Shown in pieces: positions 45,981-53,248 of a stretch of 64,000 nt of DNA (positions within the stretch are counted from its first letter, which is position 1; every line of letters starts with the position of its first letter). The notes beneath the pieces were generated by a model. It was not told where the DNA came from, did no database searches, and saw nothing but the letters and a program-made list of their open reading frames with translations. A program made the position numbers and the translations under genes. Source of the stretch: an uncultured Actinomycetes bacterium (lineage in GTDB: Bacteria; Actinomycetota; Thermoleophilia; Solirubrobacterales; 70-9); contig CAMLQY010000010.1 in NCBI GenBank assembly GCA_946482365.1, forward strand, positions 1-64,000. The letters run 5' to 3'.

Positions 45981-46268
45981 ATGGCAAAGACCGTCCCCGT
46001 CCGCGAGCTGCGCAAGAACCTCAGCAGCCTGCTCGACGACGTCAGCGACAGGCGAGATCACGTGCTGGTGACCCGCAACGGCACCCCGGCCGCCGCCCTG
46101 GTCCCGATCGACGAGTACGAGGCCTTGGAGGAGACCGCGGAGGTCCTCTCGGACCCCGACGCTCTCGCCGCGCTCGAGGCCGGGTTTGCCGAGATCGGCC
46201 GGGAGGAAACGGTCACGCTCGCCGAGCTTCGCAGCGAGCTGGCCGAGCGCCGGGCGGCCGCCGGCTGA
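45981..46268 (+). CDS. Phd/YefM-family antitoxin
   Basis: A 95-residue antitoxin. The N-terminal half is the Phd/YefM DNA-binding fold: TVPVRELRKNLSSLLDDVSDRRDHVLVTRNGTPAAALVPIDEYEALEE seen in parts (VRELRKNLS, VLVTRNGTPAAALV, DEYEAL). The C-terminal half is acidic and helical, suited to wrapping the toxin. Three in-frame starts exist (GTG 45954, ATG 45966, ATG 45981); the last is at the leaderless distance from the -10 box inside the operator palindrome and matches the usual family N-terminus. The RelE-type toxin gene follows after 3 bases. Confidence 0.9.
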   Translation: MAKTVPVRELRKNLSSLLDDVSDRRDHVLVTRNGTPAAALVPIDEYEALEETAEVLSDPDALAALEAGFAEIGREETVTLAELRSELAERRAAAG

Positions 46269-46271
46269 TCG

Positions 46272-46535
46272 TTGGCGCGGCTCGTTCTCGCTCGCCGCGC
46301 CCGACGGGAGCTGCTCGAGCTCGACTGGCCGCTGATCGATGCGATCGAGGACGCTCTCGGTTTGCTCGAGCGCGATCCGAAGGCAGGCCACGCGCTTCAG
46401 GGCAGGCTGCGCGGCCTGTACTCGCTGCGGGTTGGCGCCTATCGGATCCTCTATCAGCTGACCGATGACGGTCAGATCGTTCGCGTAGCGTCTATTCGCC
46501 ACCGAGTCGCCGCGTACCGCAGCGATCCGCGTTAG
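46272..46535 (+). CDS. RelE/ParE-family toxin
   Basis: An 87-residue mRNA interferase or gyrase toxin of the RelE/ParE superfamily. It shows the fold's sequence: helix LARRARRELLELDWPLIDAIEDAL, then GLYSLRVGAYRILYQLTDDGQIVRVASIRHR, where Arg and the final IRHR residues fit a RelE-type active face. The start is TTG 46272, three bases after the antitoxin stop; initiation at a TTG with tight coupling would keep toxin levels below antitoxin. Complete and apparently functional module. It could be ParE-like rather than RelE-like; the RHR end favours RelE. Confidence 0.88.
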   Translation: MARLVLARRARRELLELDWPLIDAIEDALGLLERDPKAGHALQGRLRGLYSLRVGAYRILYQLTDDGQIVRVASIRHRVAAYRSDPR

Positions 46536-46556
46536 ACGGCGGTGCTCATGGATCTG

Positions 46557-47321
46557 TCAGCGCCTGGGCTGAGCTGCTCGCGTCGGCGGATAGACGCCAC
46601 CGTCGAAGAGCTTGCGGTCGCCGAGGCGTTTTGGCAGTGAAACGCGTAGCGGTGGCTCGACGATTCCCGGGCACGTATATACGCCGGGAGGAAGCGGTTT
46701 GAGCCGCATCACCATCAACAGTCGTTTTCCCAGCTCGAAGAAGATTGGCTTCATTGCCCGCGCGTTTTGACTCCTGCCGCCGGAGCATTCTCCGGGGCCA
46801 AGGTCGATCCAGATCCGTTTCGTGCCCGGTCGGAGCTTCGGCTGATCCGATGCGAGACTCCAGGTGATGGCGCTTCGACCCCCGGCGATCGTCGTCGGAT
46901 CGCATCTGCTGCTGTAACCGGCGAAATCCCACTGCCCCTCCGATTCCTCGAGCGCAAGACTTTCCACGCCGGGCAGGCGGCCATGCCCATACTCGACTAT
47001 GCCGGGACCCTTGCTCAGCAGCCTCCAGTTGTGCTTTGGCAGTGTGGGGTAACCCGTCTGCCATTCCCTGATCGTCTTGCGCAGGCCCTCTTCTTCTGGT
47101 CCAGGGCCAATCTCTGCTTCCGTCGGACCGCTGAAAACGCTGACCGGGTCGAACGGGGGGCCGCCTTCGCACGTCGTCGGATATGGCCAGCGCGGCCATT
47201 TCACGACTTCTGGGTCCGGGCCCCGGGGACCGGCGACTGTTCCGAGACTCCCGGATACCGGTATTGCGACACCTGCCGCGGAAATAAGCAGACCAAGAAT
47301 GACGATACGAACGGCTTTCAC
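46557..47321 (-). CDS. Secreted hypothetical protein
   Basis: A 254-residue protein of no recognised family. The signal peptide spans residues 1-24 (VRIVILGLLISAAGVAIPVSG). The mature protein is rich in Pro, Gly and Trp, with four cysteines (TTCEGG, SSRCDP, PGECSGG, YTCPG) that could form two disulfides once exported. A segment GRSAITWSLASDQP-KL-RPGTKRIWIDLGPGECS suggests an all-beta domain. The start is GTG 47321 with AGGGGG upstream. Base composition is somewhat less GC-rich than neighbours. A competing frame on the same strand (ending at 46546) has no such features. Confidence 0.7.
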   Translation of the reverse strand: MKAVRIVILGLLISAAGVAIPVSGSLGTVAGPRGPDPEVVKWPRWPYPTTCEGGPPFDPVSVFSGPTEAEIGPGPEEEGLRKTIREWQTGYPTLPKHNWRLLSKGPGIVEYGHGRLPGVESLALEESEGQWDFAGYSSRCDPTTIAGGRSAITWSLASDQPKLRPGTKRIWIDLGPGECSGGRSQNARAMKPIFFELGKRLLMVMRLKPLPPGVYTCPGIVEPPLRVSLPKRLGDRKLFDGGVYPPTRAAQPRR

Positions 47322-47448
47322 CGAAGCCCCCTTTGCGATTGTGGCTGCGCCCGAGGTGACTACGCAGTCACGACCAGGCCGCCGTAGGCGCTGTCATAAA
47401 CATCTGGGTCCCCAAAGGTTGCGGTCCAGTTGGGGAGTGGGCTTCTCG

Positions 47449-48735
47449 CTATCTGGGGAAGACCTTCCGCATCCGGGCCAGCTCGCGGACGGAGCCGCGG
47501 GGGCGGAGGCGGCGCTGCAGGACCATCTTCAGCGGGTTGCTGTCGGGCTTGCCGGTGGCGATGAAGTCGGCCCAGCTGGCCTCGAGGACGAGGTTCGGGT
47601 TGGGGGCTTCGCCCGGCTCGGCGTGGGTCGAGCCGTTGTCGATCACCAGGTGCCATGGCTCGGCGTCGGTGAAGCGCCACTGGTAGACCAGGCGCGAGCC
47701 GTTCGCCGCCTTCGGGTTGACGACGCGCTCGATCACGTCGAAGTAGAGGCGCTGCAGCTCGGGGGAGCTCTCGGGCACGCCGTCGAGCGAGCCGAGGATG
47801 CCGCCCATCATCAGCTTCACCTGGCGCTCGGCGACCGTGCGCTCGTCCATCTCGGGGTCGAAGGGGAAGACGCCGGGCGGCATCTCCTCGATCGGGTAGC
47901 CGATCGTGCGCCAGCGCTGGCGGATCAGTTTGAGGCCGAAGGCGAAGATGTCCTCGAGCGTGAAGCCGTAGCACTCGGTGTACTCGCGGTCCATGTTCGG
48001 CGGGTTGAAGACGGCGGGGCCGTAGGGGAGCACCTCGCGCAGCAGCTCGACCACCGCGGCCCGGCACTCCTCGGCGCCGGGCTCACCCTCCCTCAGCAGC
48101 TCGGAGAGCACCTTGACGCCGAAGCCGATGTGGCGCTGCTCGTCGCGCGAGACGTTGGCGATGCCCTCGCTGAAGCCGGGCATCGTCTCTTCGGAGGCGA
48201 AGAAGTCCTCGATGAAGTGCTGGCCGGGCTGGGCGAGGGAGCCCTCGACGATCAGGTGGTAGAGGGTGATCGCCTGCGCGTACTTGGGCAGCGAGCGGTC
48301 CTTGCGCAGTTCCTCCGCCATCAGGTCGAGCCGGTCGAAGATGCCGCGGTAGCCCCAGTTGAGCTGCGGCAGGGTGGAGGCGAGGGTCTGCTGGATCGAG
48401 TCGCCGCCGACCCCGATCACCTCCCTGAAGAAGCGGTGGAAGAAGACCGAGTGGCGCACCTCGTCGACCTGCTGGGTGGCGAGGAAGTAGGACTGCTCCT
48501 CGGTCGGCGCGGCGGTGACGTAGGGGGCGAGGGTGTCGGCGACGCGGTCCTCGCCGTAGAAGAACATCGAGTAGATCCACATCGCCGAGCGCCGCTGGAT
48601 GTCGCTGAGGCCGTCCCAGCCGGCTTTGTCGCCGGAGAAGTCGATGTCGTAGGCGCTCCAGTTGCCCTGCTCCCAGCGGTGGTACAGGTCCTCGTAGGTG
48701 ACGTTGTCCATCAGGCTCTGCGATGCGACGCTCAT
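47449..48735 (-). CDS. R2-like ligand-binding-oxidase-type ferritin-like protein fused to an SCP2-like domain
   Basis: A 428-residue fusion. Residues 1-290 form the ribonucleotide-reductase R2 fold with the six metal ligands in order: Glu62, Glu92, His95, Glu164, Glu199 and His202 (motifs DEVRH and DEQRH). The 35-residue spacing from Glu164 to Glu199 matches R2lox proteins, not class I R2. Residues about 320-410 (YQWRFTDAEPWHLVIDNG and ASWADFIATGKPD) look like an SCP2 lipid-transfer domain. A di-iron or Mn/Fe oxidase acting on a lipid is a natural guess. ATG 48735 has AAGGAG upstream. No nrdA is adjacent, against a role in nucleotide reduction. Confidence 0.82.
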   Translation of the reverse strand: MSVASQSLMDNVTYEDLYHRWEQGNWSAYDIDFSGDKAGWDGLSDIQRRSAMWIYSMFFYGEDRVADTLAPYVTAAPTEEQSYFLATQQVDEVRHSVFFHRFFREVIGVGGDSIQQTLASTLPQLNWGYRGIFDRLDLMAEELRKDRSLPKYAQAITLYHLIVEGSLAQPGQHFIEDFFASEETMPGFSEGIANVSRDEQRHIGFGVKVLSELLREGEPGAEECRAAVVELLREVLPYGPAVFNPPNMDREYTECYGFTLEDIFAFGLKLIRQRWRTIGYPIEEMPPGVFPFDPEMDERTVAERQVKLMMGGILGSLDGVPESSPELQRLYFDVIERVVNPKAANGSRLVYQWRFTDAEPWHLVIDNGSTHAEPGEAPNPNLVLEASWADFIATGKPDSNPLKMVLQRRLRPRGSVRELARMRKVFPR

Positions 48736-48821
48736 CGTTCTCCTTCGTTCTTCCTTCGGCGACTGCCGGGGAGGTTACCGCCAAACTGGCCAACCAGCCA
48801 GTTTGTCCGTGAGTGACTTCG

Positions 48822-50321
48822 TCACACAGCGGCCGGCGGCTCGATCTCGCGCTTGAGGATCTTGCCGGTGGGGCCCTTGGGCAGGTCGTCGAGGAACCAG
48901 ACCACGCGCGGGTACTTGTAGGCGGCGATCCGCTCCTTGACGTAGGCGCTGACCTCCTCGGGGGGAAGCTCCTCGCCGTCGTGGAGGACGACCGCGGCGC
49001 CGATCTCCTCGCCCCACTCGTCGTGGGGGACGCCGAGCACCGCCGCTTCGCGGATCTTCGGGTGCTCGAAGAGGACCTCCTCGACCTCGCGCGGGTAGAC
49101 GTTGTAGCCGCCGCGGATGATCAGGTCCTTCTTGCGGTCGACGATGTAGAAGTAGCCGTCCTCGTCGGTGCGGGCCATGTCGCCGCTGTGGAACCAGCCG
49201 CCGCGCATCGCCTCCTCGGTCGCGTCGGGGCGCTGCCAGTAGCCCTTCATGATGTTGTGGCCGCGGATCACGATCTCGCCGACCTCGCCTTGGGCGACCT
49301 CGTTGTCGTCCTCGTCGACGACTTTCATCTCGACCCCTTCGATCGGCGTCCCGATCGAGCCCGGCTTGCGCTCCATGTCCGGGTGGTTGGAGCTGGCGAC
49401 CGGCGAGGTCTCCGAGAGCCCGTAGCCCTCGAGCACCTTCGCGTTGAAGGCCCCTTCGAAGCCACGCAGCACCTCGACCGGCATCGAGGCGCCGCCGGTA
49501 ATGCAATTGCGCAGCGAAGAAGTGTCGAAGCTCTCCCGCTCGGGGTGGTGGAGCAAAGCTCCGAACATCGTCGGCACGCCGTAGAAGTGGGTGACCCTGT
49601 CGCGCTGCATCGTCTCCAGCGTCTCGCCGGGGTCGAATTTCGGCACCAGGGTGAGGCAGGCGCCGACCAGCAGCGAGGAGTTCATCCCGACCGACTGCCC
49701 GAAGGAGTGAAAGAGGGGCAGGGCGCCTAGGACGACGTCGCCCGGCCCGACCTCGCAGGTCGTCCGCGAGGAGATTTCAGCGTTCTTCAAGAGGTTGAGG
49801 TGGGTGAGCTCGGCGCCCTTCGGTTTGCCCGTGGTGCCCGAGGTGTAGAGGATCACCGCAGTGTCGTCCTCCGCCGTCTCGGCCAGGCCCGGGGCCGGTT
49901 CCAGCTCCGCCAGCGTCGCCGCGAAGGCGGCGGGCTCGACCTCGATCAGCTCGGCTCCGGCCTCGGCGGCGCCCTCGCGTGCCTCCTCGGCGAAGCCGTG
50001 CCAGGCGAGCAGCAGCTCGGCGCCGGAGTCCTCCAGGTAGAAGGCGATCTCGCGGCGCTTAAGCAGCACGTTCATCGGCACCACGACGCCGCCGGCCCGC
50101 AGCACGCCGTAGTAGGCGACCGGGAATTCGGGCACGTTGGGCAGCATCACGCCGACCCGGTCGCCCGGCTCGAACCCCTTCTCGCGCAGCAGCGTGACGA
50201 GCCGGGCGCTGAGGTCGTCGAGCTGCCCGTAGCCGAGCTCGTTGTCGCCGAGCCGGATCGCCGGGGCCTCCGGCGAGCGCTCGGCGCTCTCGGTCAGGAG
50301 CGATGCGAGGTTGAGAGTCAT
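48822..50321 (-). CDS. Long-chain fatty acyl-CoA synthetase/AMP-dependent ligase
   Basis: Adenylate-forming enzyme of 499 residues. Motifs: AMP-binding ILYTSGTTGKPKGAELTH, GYGLSETSP, the hinge region GWFHSGDMARTDEDGYFYIVDRKKD and the catalytic lysine in GPTGKILKRE. The short N-terminus is typical of soluble fatty-acid or aryl-CoA ligases. The substrate is not fixed by the sequence. It follows a small ABM-like gene by 20 bases and precedes the R2-like/SCP2 gene on the same strand, suggesting a lipid-related operon. ATG 50321 replaces a 140-codon open extension that is shadow sequence. Confidence 0.93.
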   Translation of the reverse strand: MTLNLASLLTESAERSPEAPAIRLGDNELGYGQLDDLSARLVTLLREKGFEPGDRVGVMLPNVPEFPVAYYGVLRAGGVVVPMNVLLKRREIAFYLEDSGAELLLAWHGFAEEAREGAAEAGAELIEVEPAAFAATLAELEPAPGLAETAEDDTAVILYTSGTTGKPKGAELTHLNLLKNAEISSRTTCEVGPGDVVLGALPLFHSFGQSVGMNSSLLVGACLTLVPKFDPGETLETMQRDRVTHFYGVPTMFGALLHHPERESFDTSSLRNCITGGASMPVEVLRGFEGAFNAKVLEGYGLSETSPVASSNHPDMERKPGSIGTPIEGVEMKVVDEDDNEVAQGEVGEIVIRGHNIMKGYWQRPDATEEAMRGGWFHSGDMARTDEDGYFYIVDRKKDLIIRGGYNVYPREVEEVLFEHPKIREAAVLGVPHDEWGEEIGAAVVLHDGEELPPEEVSAYVKERIAAYKYPRVVWFLDDLPKGPTGKILKREIEPPAAV

Positions 50322-50341
50322 CCGCGCTGCCCTCCGGGTCA

Positions 50342-50629
50342 CTAGCCCTTGATCGTGTTGTGGACCGGGAACTCTTTGATGTTGGGCGGGTTCGGCGGAG
50401 CCTTGTCGCCGAGCTCCTGGATCGCCGGTCCCAGCCGCTCCCCCAGAAAGCGGTCGAAGTGCTCGCGCGACTCCCAGAAGTCGATCGCGTTCCAGCCGCC
50501 CTCCATCGGCCCGGCGGCATGGAACACCAGGCCCTCGGGGGGGTCCTGCTCCACTCCCAGATGCGCGTTGACCGCGTCGTACTGCTCTTGCGTCCCGCCC
50601 GCGAAGCTGATCCACAGTCCTACTGCCAT
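50342..50629 (-). CDS. ABM-like dimeric alpha/beta-barrel protein
   Basis: A 95-residue protein with the look of antibiotic-biosynthesis-monooxygenase/stress-response dimeric barrels: an N-terminal strand (GLWISFAGGTQEQYDAVNAHLG), the central GLVFHAAGPMEGGWNAIDFWESREHFDRFLGERL, typical of this group, and a Pro/Asn-rich C-terminus (NPPNIKEFPVHNTI). Catalytic activity is not implied, as many members are simple ligand binders. ATG 50629 has GGAGG seven bases upstream. Located 20 bases before the acyl-CoA ligase and probably cotranscribed with it. Confidence 0.75.
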   Translation of the reverse strand: MAVGLWISFAGGTQEQYDAVNAHLGVEQDPPEGLVFHAAGPMEGGWNAIDFWESREHFDRFLGERLGPAIQELGDKAPPNPPNIKEFPVHNTIKG

Positions 50630-50708
50630 CCCATCCTCCTATGGTCGACCCATTTCGGCGGGTGCGAGCATAGCCGCGTCCGGGCCGATTGGCGACATCC
50701 AGCGAGGA

Positions 50709-50714
50709 TATGCT
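50709..50714 (+). promoter_or_regulatory. -10 box TATGCT of the PRC-barrel gene
   Basis: Ends 8 nt before ATG 50723 but only 2 nt before ATG 50717, favouring the later start. Confidence 0.45.
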
Positions 50715-50722
50715 CCATGGAC

Positions 50723-51085
50723 ATGGACGATCTAGGCGCACCGAGCTCTCATCTCGTGCTGCAGGCGGGTGCTCCCGTCTATTCGAGCGACGGCAAGAAG
50801 CTGGGCGAGGTCGAGTATGTCCTCGCCGTGCCCGACGACGACATCTTCGACGGCATCGTCCTCGACACGAGCGCCCTGCCGGGCGGCCACCGGTTCGTCG
50901 ACGCCCCGGAGGTCGAGGCGATCTACGAGCGCGGCGTGGTGCTGAAGATCGACGCCGCGACGGCGGAGAACCTGCCCAAGCCGAGCGCCAACCCCGGCTC
51001 GATCGAGATCGGGCCTGACGACATGGTCAAGGGACGTAACGACAAGCTCCGGCGCGCCTGGGACCTGATCTCCGGCAAGGGGTGA
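50723..51085 (+). CDS. PRC-barrel-like small protein
   Basis: A 120-residue soluble protein. Residues 10-85 (LQAGAPVYSSDGKKLGEVEYVLA; DIFDGIVLDTSALPGGHRFVDAPEVEAIYERGVVLKID in pieces) have the strand order and the GxPVYSSDGxKLGEV signature of PRC-barrel domains, which mediate protein or RNA contacts. The C-terminal tail is charged. ATG 50723 is preferred to 50717 by promoter spacing. The gene is convergent with the BASS-family transporter, the two stops being a single base apart. Function unknown; might be a stress-response or assembly factor. Confidence 0.75.
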   Translation: MDDLGAPSSHLVLQAGAPVYSSDGKKLGEVEYVLAVPDDDIFDGIVLDTSALPGGHRFVDAPEVEAIYERGVVLKIDAATAENLPKPSANPGSIEIGPDDMVKGRNDKLRRAWDLISGKG

Positions 51086-51086
51086 C

Positions 51087-51977
51087 CTAGGCCTCGGCGG
51101 GTTCCGGGGACGCCGGGGCCTCCGGCTCCGCGTTGCGGCGGCTCATCGCCCAGGCGAAGGCGCCGCCGGTGGCGAGCATGAACGAGGCGTAGACCGCGGC
51201 CGGGATGCTGACGTCGGCGGCAAGGGGGGCGGCCACCGCGATCGCCAGCGCCGAGTTGTGGATGCCGAGCTCGAGCGCGATCGCGGTCGACTGGCGGTCG
51301 CCGAGCCGAGCCAGCTTGGAGATCGCGAAGCTGAGCGACATCGCCGCGACGTTGAGGGCGAGGGCGGCACCTGCCACCTCGGCGACGTTCTCGGCGACCG
51401 TGTCGTGCTCGCTGGCGATCGCGCCGACGACCACGACCCCGAAGAGGCCGAGCGCGACCGCCCGCACCCGGGGATAGACAGCTTCGACCTGCTCGGGCCG
51501 CCTCCGGCGCAGCTCCATCCCGATCGCGACCGGGACGATCGTGATCGCGAACACCCGCGCCACCACCCCGAGCATGCTCACGTCGCCGATCCCGGTCGCG
51601 TCGAAGTGGTTGCTGGAGAGCTCGAGGAAGAGCGGCACCGTGACGATCGCGCCGACGCTGCTGATCGCCGTCATCGTCACCGAGAGCGCCGTGTCGCCGC
51701 GCGACAGGTGCGTCAGCATGTTGGCCATCATCCCGCCGGGCGAGGCCCCGAGCAGGACGAGGCCGACCGCCAGCTCTGGCGGCAGCGAGAACAGCTCCGC
51801 CATCGCGACCGCGAGCAGCGGCGAGATCAGGGCCAGGTTGAGCATTCCGATCGCCACCCCCTTCGGTGCGACGAGCACGCGCCGGAAGTCCTCGCGGGTC
51901 AGGGTCAGGCCGAGGCTGCACATGATCACGGCGATGGCGACAGGCAGCAGGACCGAGGCGAGCAGGGGGTTGTCCAC
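51087..51977 (-). CDS. Bile acid:sodium symporter (BASS)-family transporter
   Basis: A 296-residue membrane protein with about nine helices. The N-terminal LGLTLTREDFRRVL and LGASPGGMMANMLTHLSRGDTALSVTMTAISS carry the BASS-family core, with the discontinuous crossing helices and a Na-site-like Ser/Thr pattern. A second half has ELGIHNSALAIAVA. Substrates of bacterial members are organic acids or are unknown. The GTG start at 51977 is supported by a TACCCT box (51984-51989) 6 nt upstream on the minus strand; the longer frame is antisense to the FKBP gene. Stand-alone gene. Confidence 0.9.
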   Translation of the reverse strand: MDNPLLASVLLPVAIAVIMCSLGLTLTREDFRRVLVAPKGVAIGMLNLALISPLLAVAMAELFSLPPELAVGLVLLGASPGGMMANMLTHLSRGDTALSVTMTAISSVGAIVTVPLFLELSSNHFDATGIGDVSMLGVVARVFAITIVPVAIGMELRRRRPEQVEAVYPRVRAVALGLFGVVVVGAIASEHDTVAENVAEVAGAALALNVAAMSLSFAISKLARLGDRQSTAIALELGIHNSALAIAVAAPLAADVSIPAAVYASFMLATGGAFAWAMSRRNAEPEAPASPEPAEA

Positions 51978-51983
51978 GCGGTG

Positions 51984-51989
51984 AGGGTA
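51984..51989 (-). promoter_or_regulatory. -10 box TACCCT of the BASS gene
   Basis: Minus-strand TANNNT box ending 6 nt before GTG 51977. Confidence 0.45.
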
Positions 51990-52033
51990 GAGAGTCGGCG
52001 AGTAGTCAGCCACCGTCTTCGCGCTCGGTCGCG

Positions 52034-52039
52034 TAGGAT
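52034..52039 (+). promoter_or_regulatory. -10 box TAGGAT of the first FKBP gene
   Basis: Ends 8 nt before GTG 52048. Confidence 0.5.
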
Positions 52040-52047
52040 GGCTCGCC

Positions 52048-52566
52048 GTGAAGGCCCTGATGTTGACGATCACAGTGTGTGTGGCCCTGCTGCTTGCCGC
52101 CTGCGGCGATGACGGCTCGACCACCGAGTCCGACTCAGCTGCCACCACGACCGAGCAGACCGAATCGGAACCGGCGGAGGGCACTCCGGGAGGGAGCGAG
52201 ACGAAGCCGACGGTGACGGCGCCGGAGGGTGCGGCGCCGGAGGAGCTCGAGGTCGATGACCTCGAAGCCGGCAGCGGTGCGGAAGCGAAAGCCGGCGACA
52301 CCGTCACCGTCCATTACGTCGGCGTCGGCTACGACAGCGGCGAAGAGTTCGAAGCCTCCTGGGACAGTGGCGAACCCTTCTCCTTCCAGCTGGGCTCCGG
52401 CCTGGTGATCCCCGGCTGGGAACAGGGCGTGGAGGGGATGAAGGTCGGCGGCCGGCGCGAGCTGACTATTCCCCCCGACCTCGCCTACGGCAAAGCCGGC
52501 TCCCCGCCGGCGATCGGCCCCAACGAAACGCTGATCTTCGTCATCGACCTCGAGTCGATCGAATAA
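52048..52566 (+). CDS. FKBP-type peptidyl-prolyl isomerase, lipoprotein
   Basis: Extracytoplasmic folding catalyst of 172 residues. Signal peptide with lipobox LLAAC (about residues 15-19), a Ser/Thr/Glu-rich linker of about 45 residues, and a full FKBP domain (about 65-172): GDTVTVHYVGVGYDSGEEFEASWD, PFSFQLGSGLVIPGWEQGVEGMKVGGRRELTIPPDLAYG, and the closing IFVIDLESI. The conserved aromatic pocket residues (Trp of GWEQG, Tyr and Phe) are present, so it is probably active. The GTG start has a well-spaced -10 box. A second, divergent FKBP-like lipoprotein gene follows after 52 bases. Confidence 0.92.
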   Translation: MKALMLTITVCVALLLAACGDDGSTTESDSAATTTEQTESEPAEGTPGGSETKPTVTAPEGAAPEELEVDDLEAGSGAEAKAGDTVTVHYVGVGYDSGEEFEASWDSGEPFSFQLGSGLVIPGWEQGVEGMKVGGRRELTIPPDLAYGKAGSPPAIGPNETLIFVIDLESIE

Positions 52567-52606
52567 GCGGCCTTCCGTCCACCGCGCCCGGATTTGCGCC
52601 GTCGCG

Positions 52607-52612
52607 TAAGAT
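52607..52612 (+). promoter_or_regulatory. -10 box TAAGAT of the second FKBP gene
   Basis: Ends 6 nt before GTG 52619. Confidence 0.5.
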
Positions 52613-52618
52613 CATCGC

Positions 52619-53233
52619 GTGAGTTTTTCCAGACTAATCGCGGTGTCTTTCGCATCGATATGCGCTTTGGTCGCCGGCCTGTCATTGGCTGCCTGTGGTG
52701 GGGACGATGCACCGGTTGCGTCCGAGGTCACCGCCACCGAGCAGGCGCAGGACGAGAAGCGGCTGGGCACTGAAAGCACAAAGCAGCTGCCCTCTGGGAT
52801 ACGTGTGCATACAATCGTTGGCGCCAAACCGACCTTCGAGGTCGACGGTACGCCCGCTCCACCCAAGGTGACGGTGCCTCCCGGCCCCCCGCCGGAGAAC
52901 CTCGTCGTCAAAATCCTGAAGAAGGGGGTCGGGAACATCCGCGCGAAATGGGGACAGCGCCTCACCGTCCACTTCGTCGGCGTCAACTACAAGACCAAGG
53001 AACAGTTCGAAGCCTTCTGGGGGAAGAACGACGTCTTCTCCTTCACCTTCGGCTCGGGCGAAGTGCGCAAGGGCTGGGAAATCGGTCTGAAAGGGATGAA
53101 GCTCGGAGGCCAGCGCGAACTGATCCTGCCTTCGAGGCTCGCCTATGGCACGGGGGCGCTGCTCTACGTGGTCGAGCTGGTCGCGATCGAGCCGTTGTCC
53201 ACCGCCCTGCGACGACGCGTCCTAGGACGTTAG
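52619..53233 (+). CDS. FKBP-like lipoprotein (divergent paralogue)
   Basis: A 204-residue lipoprotein with lipobox LSLAAC and a variable linker containing a short beta segment and Pro-rich stretch. The C-terminal FKBP domain (about residues 100-195) keeps GQRLTVHFVGVNYKTKEQFEAFW, FSFTFGSGEVRKGWEIGLKGMKLGGQRELILPSRLAYG and ends LLYVVELVAIEPL, but the flap between AYG and the last strand is shortened. It is a clear paralogue of the upstream protein with a distinct promoter. Activity is plausible. GTG start at 52619 with a -10 box six bases upstream. Confidence 0.88.
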   Translation: MSFSRLIAVSFASICALVAGLSLAACGGDDAPVASEVTATEQAQDEKRLGTESTKQLPSGIRVHTIVGAKPTFEVDGTPAPPKVTVPPGPPPENLVVKILKKGVGNIRAKWGQRLTVHFVGVNYKTKEQFEAFWGKNDVFSFTFGSGEVRKGWEIGLKGMKLGGQRELILPSRLAYGTGALLYVVELVAIEPLSTALRRRVLGR

Positions 53234-53248
53234 CGCGATCATCTCCGC

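Noticed and set aside
46546..47199. Second minus-strand frame overlapping the secreted hypothetical gene
   Set aside because: No signal peptide, many Arg/Ser runs, and the alternative frame has a proper leader and ribosome binding site.
48782..48805. 9-bp inverted repeat (CAAACTGGC/GCCAGTTTG) after the acyl-CoA ligase gene
   Set aside because: Short stem with no T-run; could be a weak terminator but is not strong enough to list.
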